NCBI RefSeq assembly: GCF_014635245.1 | Contig: NZ_BMCP01000003.1 | Span: forward strand, 62,001-126,000 | From: Agaricicola taiwanensis | Lineage (GTDB): Bacteria > Pseudomonadota > Alphaproteobacteria > Rhizobiales > Methylopilaceae | Direction of reading: 5' to 3' | DNA length: 64,000 bases | Shown here: positions 36,667 to 43,392 of the stretch, one piece after another | How the letters are laid out: each line of letters begins with the position of its first letter | How positions within the stretch are numbered: position 1 is the stretch's first letter | The notes under the pieces: model-generated | Database searches by the model: none | Seen by the model: the letters and a program-made list of their open reading frames with translations, nothing else | Told to the model about the DNA's origin: nothing | Made by a program: the position numbers and the translations under genes

Positions 36667-37704
36667 GTGAGGATATTCTTCTTCCAGGCCAAGGACGGGA
36701 ACTTCGGCGACGACCTCAATGACTGGATATGGCAGGAGCTTTGGCCGGAGCTGCCGCGAGGGCAGGACGATGGCCAGCTCCTGATCGGCATCGGCACGAT
36801 CCTCGGCATCCCGCTGCCGCCGGGGGACTGGCAGAAGCATGTGATCGGATCCGGCATGGGCTATGGCGAGGTGCCGGTGCGCGACGGGAGCTGGCATGTT
36901 CACGCCGTGCGCGGCCCGGTGACGGCTCGCATCTGGGATCTGCCGAAGGAGGCGGTCGCCGGCGATAGCGCCATCCTGCTGCGCCGCCTGCCGGCGTTCC
37001 AGAACGCGCCGGAACAGCGCCGCGGCGTCGTTTTCATGCCGCATCTGTCGGTGGTCAATTACGCCAGATGGGACGAGGTCTGCCGCCGGGCCGGCGTCAC
37101 CTATCTCGACCCTCGCGACGATTCCCGCCGCACCCTGGCCGCCATCAACCAGGCGGAGCTTGTGCTGGCAGACGCCATGCATGCGGCCATCGTGGCGGAC
37201 AGTTTGCGGGTTCCCTGGCGCCCGCTGATCACCACCGCCGCCATCAGCACGCTGAAATGGATGGATTGGTCACTGGCGGTCGGAGCGGACTACCGGCCGT
37301 CCAAGCTCCGGTTCAGCTGCGTCAGCGAATGCCTGACGCATTGGGCAACGCGCCTTGCCGGACGCAGCCACCAGATCGAAATCCCGGCCGACCTGCCGCA
37401 TGATGAGGCGGTTGCCCTCTTGGCGGCTGAATATCGCGATTACAGATCGCGGAGAGGCAGGATGGGGCGGGCCCTGGACCAAGTCCGGGAATTGTTCTGG
37501 CGCGCTGTGCAACGCCCTCTGAGAGCCCTGCGAGACAGTGCGCTGACACGAGCCTGGGACGAGCGGATGATCGATCGCGCGGCGGAGCAGCTACGGCGTC
37601 TGGCCTCCGAGCCCGGCCATCTCAGCGACGCCGGGAGACTGGAAGCGGCGACCGAGAAGCTTGAAGCTGCTCTGGCTGAACTGAAAAGTTACCGACAATA
37701 CTAA
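36667..37704 (+). CDS. ExoV-like ketal pyruvyltransferase
   Basis: 345 residues from GTG 36667, five bases after the flippase stop. The N-terminal pattern VRIFFFQAKDGNFGDDLNDW, then LLIGIGTILG, HVIGSGMGYG, VHAVRGPVTARIW, FMPHLSVVNYARW and the catalytic-type ADAMHAAIVADSLRVPW match the succinoglycan pyruvyltransferase ExoV group. It transfers pyruvate from PEP to a terminal EPS sugar as a 4,6-ketal, adding negative charge. The C-terminal 100 residues are helical and longer than I expect for ExoV. Confidence 0.88.
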   Translation: MRIFFFQAKDGNFGDDLNDWIWQELWPELPRGQDDGQLLIGIGTILGIPLPPGDWQKHVIGSGMGYGEVPVRDGSWHVHAVRGPVTARIWDLPKEAVAGDSAILLRRLPAFQNAPEQRRGVVFMPHLSVVNYARWDEVCRRAGVTYLDPRDDSRRTLAAINQAELVLADAMHAAIVADSLRVPWRPLITTAAISTLKWMDWSLAVGADYRPSKLRFSCVSECLTHWATRLAGRSHQIEIPADLPHDEAVALLAAEYRDYRSRRGRMGRALDQVRELFWRAVQRPLRALRDSALTRAWDERMIDRAAEQLRRLASEPGHLSDAGRLEAATEKLEAALAELKSYRQY

Positions 37705-37792
37705 AGACGATACCACCCCATGGATGTATAAATTTTTATGTAATTCTTTTTTCAAGATTGATATCAGGCGCTTAATGAATGATGAAGAGGGG

Positions 37793-37798
37793 TATAAT
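37793..37798 (+). promoter_or_regulatory. Putative -10 hexamer TATAAT
   Basis: A perfect TATAAT in the AT-rich 194-bp gap (37705-37898), about 100 bp before the small HTH-like gene. No good -35 at standard spacing is seen. The gap is much richer in A and T than its surroundings. Confidence 0.35.
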
Positions 37799-37898
37799 AT
37801 ATCTTTATCTTCTCCGAGAATAAATCATTAGGTTTGTTTATCACCACTTCGTTTATTCCTTGCGGCTAATGTCACCCCATCAACAGGAGTTGACAGAC

Positions 37899-38144
37899 AT
37901 GCCACAGATTTGGCTGACCTACGAGGAAGCTGGCGACTTGTTCGGATGTGACGCAAGTACTGCGCGCGACCGTGCCATTGCCAGCGGCTATGCCCGCCGC
38001 AAATGCAGCGACGGACAGACGCGCATCAAGCTTAGTCTTTCAGCGGCTCATGATTACATGATGGCCTATGCGAACCGTCCGGAGAGCCAGATGCTTCCGG
38101 CACATCCCGCGGTACCGCGCGAACGCGATCGCACGCTGAACTGA
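37899..38144 (+). CDS. Small protein with helix-turn-helix-like sequence
   Basis: 81 residues from ATG 37899, with AGGAG nine bases upstream; an upstream start at 37860 lacks a ribosome binding site. Residues 5-45 (LTYEEAGDLFGCDASTARDR, then GYARRKCSDGQTRIKLS) read like an excisionase/MerR-type or WHTH DNA-binding segment with a basic wing. No known family is assigned. It could regulate the local genes or be a general alphaproteobacterial small protein. A small membrane-protein gene follows after 20 bp. Confidence 0.7.
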   Translation: MPQIWLTYEEAGDLFGCDASTARDRAIASGYARRKCSDGQTRIKLSLSAAHDYMMAYANRPESQMLPAHPAVPRERDRTLN

Positions 38145-38164
38145 GCCGGAGCCTCTAGTCCAAC

Positions 38165-38377
38165 ATGCTGATTATCCTGGCTGCTGTCGTCGGCGCCGGC
38201 TGTGGATTCGTCCTCATGCCGAGTGGCCATTTCATCCTGTCGCTGGTCGTGTCCATGGTCTGTGGCAGCACGCTCGCCTTCTTGGCCGGTTGCGTGATCG
38301 CTTATCGCGGGAAACCTCGCCGCCGCGGCGAGGCCGCGCCCATCGAAGCTCTCGCTCGATCGAGAGTTATCTCCTGA
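38165..38377 (+). CDS. Small membrane protein of unknown function
   Basis: 70 residues. Two hydrophobic helices (about residues 1-17 and 23-47) with a short loop, then a basic cytoplasmic-type tail (RGKPRRRGEAAP). No ribosome binding site is obvious at ATG 38165. It sits 20 bp after the HTH-like gene and 20 bp before a strong terminator, which supports it as a real two-gene unit. Confidence 0.5.
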   Translation: MLIILAAVVGAGCGFVLMPSGHFILSLVVSMVCGSTLAFLAGCVIAYRGKPRRRGEAAPIEALARSRVIS

Positions 38378-38397
38378 TATTCGAACGATTTTGAAAC

Positions 38398-38423
38398 CCG
38401 GCGCCTCACAGGCGCCGGTTTTC
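38398..38423 (+). terminator. Intrinsic terminator after the small membrane protein gene
   Basis: Stem CCGGCGCC (38398-38405) with GGCGCCGG (38411-38418), loop TCACA, then TTTTC. It closes the two-gene plus-strand unit. Confidence 0.9.
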
Positions 38424-38441
38424 TCATGCATTCGCGCATTA

Positions 38442-38473
38442 AAGGCCCGCACGACGGCGGGCCTTTTCCTTTT
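38442..38473. terminator. Second intrinsic terminator, between convergent genes
   Basis: Stem AAGGCCCGC (38442-38450) with GCGGGCCTT (38457-38465), followed on the plus strand by a T-rich TTCCTTTT. On the minus strand it lies ten bases after the stop of the beta-helix RTX gene and is followed by TTTAA, so it may serve both directions. Confidence 0.8.
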
Positions 38474-38482
38474 CGTGGCTGC

Positions 38483-40591
38483 TTACAGGATGGTGGAGGT
38501 CACCAGATAGCCGTCGCTGAAGGTGAACTGTTCGACCTGGAAGATGGCATCCTGGCCATCATCGCCCACGAGGTCGCTCACCAGGAAATCGCCGGTGTCG
38601 GTGCGGGAGATGCTGTAGTCGGACATCTTGCCGGAGAACACGACGGTGTCGAAGTCTCCGCCGCCGTAGATGGTGTCATTCCCGGCGCCGCCGGTCAGCG
38701 TGTCATTGCCGTCGCCGCCATTGATGTAGTCGTCACCGGCATAGCCCTTGATGGCGTCGTTGCCGAAGCTCGCGAAGATCTGGTCCGCGAAGTTGGTGCC
38801 TCGGAAGGCGTCGTTCCCGTTGGTGCCGGTCACGGTCACGCCCGCGTCGGCATCATCCGTCGCAAAGACCATCACACCCTTCGTCACGGCTGAGAAGTCG
38901 ATGTCGGCGCCGCCGGTCATAAAGAACTTCTCGATGCTCGACAGGCTGGTGGCGGAGAAGACGGTCTTGCCGCTGATGGTCAGCGTGTCGGTTCCGGCGC
39001 CGCCGTCCACCTTGAGGCTGGTGCCGGAGATTTCCAGCCGGTCGTTGCCGGCGCCGCCATACAGCTTGTCGCCGGTGCCGCCGCGCAGCCAGTCGTTGCC
39101 GCCACCGCCGTAGATGATGTCCTTGCCCTCCCCACCGAAGATGATGTCGCTGAGCTCACCGCCGGTTACATTGAGCGTACCGGTGCTTCCGCCATAATAG
39201 ATCTTCAGCTGCTCCACATTGGTGAAGGCCGACCCATCGGAGAGGACATGCACCTTGGTGATGTAGCTCAGGTCCAGCGAGAGATTGACGGCGGTATCGC
39301 CAGCGTCGAGGCGAAGGGTGTCGATGCCCTCGCCGCCGTCGACGAAGAAGGCGCCTTTGCCGGTCGTCATGAAGATCTGGTCATTGCCACCATCGGCCAG
39401 AACCAGATCAGCACCGCCTCTGCCGGCGATCTTATTGTTAACATCGCCGCCGTCGAAGATATCGGCGGAGGAGGAGCCCTTCAGGGTTGCGCTCTCTTCG
39501 GGGGTAAACACTGCCGGGGGCGGAGCGGCGTCCGGTAGTTCGGAGGATTGAGCGCCCGGACCGACGGATGCGAAATCGAACGATCCCTGGCCGTCGGTCG
39601 CATTGCCGATGAACACGATATTCTCGCGATTCCCAACGGCCGCGGTCAGCAGGCCCTTGGTGCGATCGAATACATTGTTCTCGATCAGAATGTCGTGGCT
39701 GTTGAAGAGATCCGTCCAGCTCGGACTGCCATTCTCTATGTTTACGACCGTTGGATAATCCGGATTGCCGTGAAGGATGTTGCCCGACACTTCCGATTCA
39801 ATCGCGCCCAGGATGTTCACCGGGCGTTTGCCGACGCCTTCCACATAGTTGCCGCTGACGGTGATGTTCTTGGCCTCGTAGGTATCAAATCCCGGGCGAA
39901 AGAACTTCTGCTCCGTCCAGCCGCCGAGGATGATGCCGTCGACCGCCACGTCGTGGACGTAGTTTCCGGAGATCTCGACATTGGTCGAGCCACCCTTGGC
40001 GAAGATCGCCGAGGCGCCGGTGATGCGAGAGACCTCGTTGCCGATAATGGTGGAGTCGTTCACCGCGACGAAGTCGATACCCTGGTCGCCCGAAGCAACA
40101 ATGTTGTTGTGCAGGATCTGCACGTTGTCAGCCTGGCTGATCTTAATGCCATCATCGCGAGAATTGATAATGGTGTTGTTCGACAGGACGATGTTCTGCA
40201 CCATGTTTGTGAAGGCGCTGCCGGACTGCGAAAGCTGGATGCCGTTGCTGCCGCCTTCGATGGTGAAGCCATCGATCATGTAGTTGTCCGTGCCTAAGCC
40301 TTTGATGACAGGCGCGGTCGCCGACTTGGCTATGATGTGGGCGGCGCCGATCCCGTCAGCCGACACCAGCCAGATCGGCGCGGTATCGGTTCCGGCACTG
40401 ATCGGCAGCTTCACGTTCTCAACATAGGTTCCCGCGCGCACCATGATGGCTGTGCCGGGATTTGCGCTGCTGACGGCTTGCTGGATTGTGCTGAAAGGGC
40501 GATCCTGGCTTCCATCGCCGCCTGCTGCGGCCCCCGCCTGCACCCAGATGGTCGAGGTCGGGGTCATCTTCGTAATGTCGTTGTAGGCCAT
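38483..40591 (-). CDS. Secreted beta-helix/RTX protein (putative EPS lyase or epimerase), paralogue 1
   Basis: 702 residues from ATG 40591 (GGAG five bases upstream), N-terminus MAYNDITKM. Residues about 15-370 form a right-handed parallel beta-helix of NosD/PbH1 type, with many turns such as IVLSNNTIINSRDDGIKIS and VSGNYVEGVGKRPVNILG. Residues about 385-680 hold RTX blocks (GGGGNDWLRGGTGDKLYGG, GGDGNDTLTGGAGNDTIYGG). The C-terminus FTFSDGYLVTSTIL is a type I secretion signal; there is no Sec signal. The layout (catalytic beta-helix plus RTX) recalls AlgE-type C5-epimerases and RTX lyases, but the N-terminal domain does not match AlgE. About 65% identical in the helix domain to the gene at 41097. 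Confidence 0.9.
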   Translation of the reverse strand: MAYNDITKMTPTSTIWVQAGAAAGGDGSQDRPFSTIQQAVSSANPGTAIMVRAGTYVENVKLPISAGTDTAPIWLVSADGIGAAHIIAKSATAPVIKGLGTDNYMIDGFTIEGGSNGIQLSQSGSAFTNMVQNIVLSNNTIINSRDDGIKISQADNVQILHNNIVASGDQGIDFVAVNDSTIIGNEVSRITGASAIFAKGGSTNVEISGNYVHDVAVDGIILGGWTEQKFFRPGFDTYEAKNITVSGNYVEGVGKRPVNILGAIESEVSGNILHGNPDYPTVVNIENGSPSWTDLFNSHDILIENNVFDRTKGLLTAAVGNRENIVFIGNATDGQGSFDFASVGPGAQSSELPDAAPPPAVFTPEESATLKGSSSADIFDGGDVNNKIAGRGGADLVLADGGNDQIFMTTGKGAFFVDGGEGIDTLRLDAGDTAVNLSLDLSYITKVHVLSDGSAFTNVEQLKIYYGGSTGTLNVTGGELSDIIFGGEGKDIIYGGGGNDWLRGGTGDKLYGGAGNDRLEISGTSLKVDGGAGTDTLTISGKTVFSATSLSSIEKFFMTGGADIDFSAVTKGVMVFATDDADAGVTVTGTNGNDAFRGTNFADQIFASFGNDAIKGYAGDDYINGGDGNDTLTGGAGNDTIYGGGDFDTVVFSGKMSDYSISRTDTGDFLVSDLVGDDGQDAIFQVEQFTFSDGYLVTSTIL

Positions 40592-41096
40592 ACTGGCTCC
40601 GAGAGAGTTGCGCGCGTGCTGCGGCGCAGGTCCCGGAACTATTGTTCGGGACACGCTATTTTCTCTCTAAAGTTGCTGTGACAATTTTAGAGATAGAGCA
40701 GAACGTCTTGGATGCCCAGTAGCGGTTGTATGTTTTAGTCGCTATACAACCTAAGTTTAACTGCGCTAACCTTTACGGTCAGAAGAAGGTTTCTTATGGC
40801 AGATTGATAACATCTGCAAGGGTTGGCCGGGATCGGCCAAGTTCCCGATACCGGCTCCGCCCAACAGTCAGTAAGGCTGTCCTAGTTTTTTGGATGTTGG
40901 CTTCCGGTTGCGACCTGCCGCCAGAGCGACGCAATTTCCGGTTGTGCCGCGCTCTTTGGAGGCGAGGTAGGGCCCTTGCGTGCCAGTTGTTGCGGAGCGC
41001 CGGGAAGGGCGCTCCACAAGAGGTCACGGAGATGTGACGAGATGCACGGTCTGCTCAGGGGGCATGGCCGCAGCCGAGCGGAGGGGAGAACGGCCG
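40592..41096. other. Intergenic region between the two beta-helix RTX genes
   Basis: 505 bp, the longest gap in the window. The part next to 40591 is the leader of paralogue 1 and resembles the leader of paralogue 2 (a CGCGC element, then CTCGGAGC before ATG). The rest holds two overlapping open frames on opposite strands (40726-41037 plus, 40794-41027 minus) whose products I do not recognise. It may be a decayed remnant from the duplication. Confidence 0.4.
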
Positions 41097-43121
41097 TCAG
41101 AAGATCGTGGCGGTGGTGAGGTTTCCGTCACTGAAGTGGAATTGCTCGACCTGATAGATTGTGTCGCGGCCATCGGAGCCGTGCAGATCAGTTACGATGA
41201 TGCCGCCGTTTTTAGCCTTCGAGAAGCTGTAATCGTCCCGCTCGCCGCTGAAGACAACAACGTCTGAGCCACCATTGCCATAGATGGTGTCGTTCCCTTC
41301 GCCGCCGGTGAGCACATCCTTGTGGTCGGTGCCACTGATGCGGTCGTTGAAGTCCGTTCCGGTCACCGTCACGCCGGCCTTGGCACCGGTGGTCTTCGAA
41401 ATCTGGACGCTTTCCTCCAGTGCCGAGAAGTCGACATTGGCGCCTGCGGCCAAATAGATCTTTTCGACGTTGTCGATGCCGTTTTCAGCCACCACAGTCT
41501 TGCCGCTGATGGTCAGCTTGTCCGTTCCGCTGCCGCCGTCGACCTTGAAGCCGGACCCGCTGATCTCGAGGCGGTCGTTTCCTGCTCCGCCCATGATCTT
41601 GTCGCCGGACCCGCCCTTGAGCCAGTCGTTGCCGCCCGCACCATTGATGGTGTCCTTGGCCTTGCCGCCGAAGATGATGTCCTCCAGCTTGCCGCCGGTC
41701 ACATCAAGCGTGCCGGAACTGTCGCCGTTATAGACCTTCAGCTTCTCCACGTTGGTGAAGACGGTTCCATCCTCCAGTTTGTGGATCTTGCCTGTGTCGC
41801 TGAGGTCGATCGAGATGTCGACCGGCTTCTTTCCATCGTCGATACGCAGTGTGTCGGTTCCGGCGCCACCGTCCACAGCCGCGCCAGTGCCTGTTTTGAT
41901 GAAGATGTTGTCGTTGCCGCCGGAGGCAACCTTCATCCCGGAGGTGTCAGACGTCTCGGGGGTCTTCGATGTATCCGGGGTCTTTGATGTATCCGGCTTA
42001 TCGGATGTGTCCGACCCGGAAGATCCGCCGGACACCTTTTCAGGTTCCGCGGGTTCAGGTGCCGGGGAACTCACCTTGCCGTCCTTCGGCCCAACGCTGT
42101 CGGTGGAGAAGGAGACCTTGCTGCTGGTCTTGTTGCCGGTAAAGACGACATCGTCGCCGTTGCCCTTCTGAATCGCGAGCAGGCGATCGGAACGGTCGAA
42201 CACATTGTTCTTGATCAGGACGTCGCGGCTGTAGAACGAGGATGACCAGTTAGGGCTTCCTCGATCAACCCCGATCGCGGTGTAGTAATCGGGATTGGTA
42301 TGCAGCGTGTTGCCCGAGATTTCGGAATCGACGGCGCCAAGAACATTGACGGGGCGCTTGCCCACATCATCCACATAGTTTCCGCTGACCTTGATGTCCT
42401 TCGCTTCGTACTTGTTGAAGCCGGGGCGGAACACGCTCTTGTCCGTCCAACCGCCGAGTATGATGCCGTCGGCCTTGACGTCATGGACATAGTTTCCGGT
42501 GATATCGACGTTAGTCGAGCCGCCTTTTGCGAAAACCGCCGAGGATCCCTTGATGTTGGCCACCTCATTGCCGGAGATCTTGGAGTCATTGACCGCGACG
42601 AAGTCGATGCCCTGATCGCCGGAACCGGTGATCTCGTTATTGAGGATGCGAACGTTGTCAGCCTGGCTGATCTTGATGCCGTCCTCCTTGGAGGACACGA
42701 TGGTGTTGTTGGACACCACCACATTCTTCACGATGTTGCTAAAGTCCTTGCCCGACTGGGAGAACTGAATGCCGTTGGTTCCGCCCTTCAGGGTGAAGCC
42801 GTCGATCATCACATTGTCGGTGCCCAGTGCCTTGATCACCGGCGCGGACGACGATTTCGCCGTGATCTGCGCCTCGCCAGGGCCATCGGCCGACAAGAGC
42901 CAGATGGGCTTGCTGTCCGTGCCGCCGCCAGTGGCGGAGAACCTGATGTTTTCCTTGTAATTGCCCTCACGAACCATGATGGCCGTGCCTGGATCGGCCT
43001 TGTTAACGGCCTCCTGAATCGTACCGTAAGGACGGCCTTCCGATCCGTTGCCGTTAGAGGCGCCCGCCTTCACCCATAGTGTCGATGAAGGCTTCATTTT
43101 CGTGATGTCGTTGTATGCCAT
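41097..43121 (-). CDS. Secreted beta-helix/RTX protein (putative EPS lyase or epimerase), paralogue 2
   Basis: 674 residues from ATG 43121 (GGAG five bases upstream), N-terminus MAYNDITKM as in the gene at 38483. The beta-helix domain (about residues 15-365) is nearly colinear with the paralogue, sharing SQADNVRILNNEITG-like turns and GILGGWTxxxxFRPGF positions. The first RTX cluster of the paralogue is replaced by a low-complexity linker of DTSKTP-type repeats (residues about 375-400). The later RTX blocks and the type I signal (FHFSDGNLTTATIF) are retained. Probably secreted by the exporter at 5752 and acts on the EPS. Confidence 0.9.
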   Translation of the reverse strand: MAYNDITKMKPSSTLWVKAGASNGNGSEGRPYGTIQEAVNKADPGTAIMVREGNYKENIRFSATGGGTDSKPIWLLSADGPGEAQITAKSSSAPVIKALGTDNVMIDGFTLKGGTNGIQFSQSGKDFSNIVKNVVVSNNTIVSSKEDGIKISQADNVRILNNEITGSGDQGIDFVAVNDSKISGNEVANIKGSSAVFAKGGSTNVDITGNYVHDVKADGIILGGWTDKSVFRPGFNKYEAKDIKVSGNYVDDVGKRPVNVLGAVDSEISGNTLHTNPDYYTAIGVDRGSPNWSSSFYSRDVLIKNNVFDRSDRLLAIQKGNGDDVVFTGNKTSSKVSFSTDSVGPKDGKVSSPAPEPAEPEKVSGGSSGSDTSDKPDTSKTPDTSKTPETSDTSGMKVASGGNDNIFIKTGTGAAVDGGAGTDTLRIDDGKKPVDISIDLSDTGKIHKLEDGTVFTNVEKLKVYNGDSSGTLDVTGGKLEDIIFGGKAKDTINGAGGNDWLKGGSGDKIMGGAGNDRLEISGSGFKVDGGSGTDKLTISGKTVVAENGIDNVEKIYLAAGANVDFSALEESVQISKTTGAKAGVTVTGTDFNDRISGTDHKDVLTGGEGNDTIYGNGGSDVVVFSGERDDYSFSKAKNGGIIVTDLHGSDGRDTIYQVEQFHFSDGNLTTATIF
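41942..42013 (-). repeat. Tandem 18-bp repeat encoding the DTSKTP linker
   Basis: Two near-identical 18-bp units at 41960-41977 and 41978-41995 (one mismatch), flanked by two more diverged copies. They encode repeated Asp-Thr-Ser-Lys-Thr-Pro in the flexible linker between beta-helix and RTX domains of paralogue 2. Such units can change copy number by slippage. Confidence 0.8.
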
Positions 43122-43392
43122 GAGAGCTCCGAGTGATATGCGCGCTTGTCACGCGTCGTTCCGGGAGCCCCTAGAACATACAATCTTTGGTTGTCCAACC
43201 TCTGCTGTTTATTCTTTCGTAGTAGTATGTGGTTTAACCGTTGTAGCTCTTGGAATTTTGGCCATTATTAATTTTTTGGATAAAGTCCTTCACCCCGCTC
43301 ATGTCGCGAGTCGCTCAGGTTGTGCGGTTGTATTGTTCTCATTTTGCCTCGAGTTTTAGCCAATCCTGATCGCGTTGCGAACGGCCGGTGCC

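Noticed and set aside
40495-40545. AAAG-like stretch near the N-terminus of beta-helix paralogue 1 as a LapG-type cleavage site
   Set aside because: The tetrapeptide is too short to be significant in an Ala/Gly-rich segment, and paralogue 2 lacks it.
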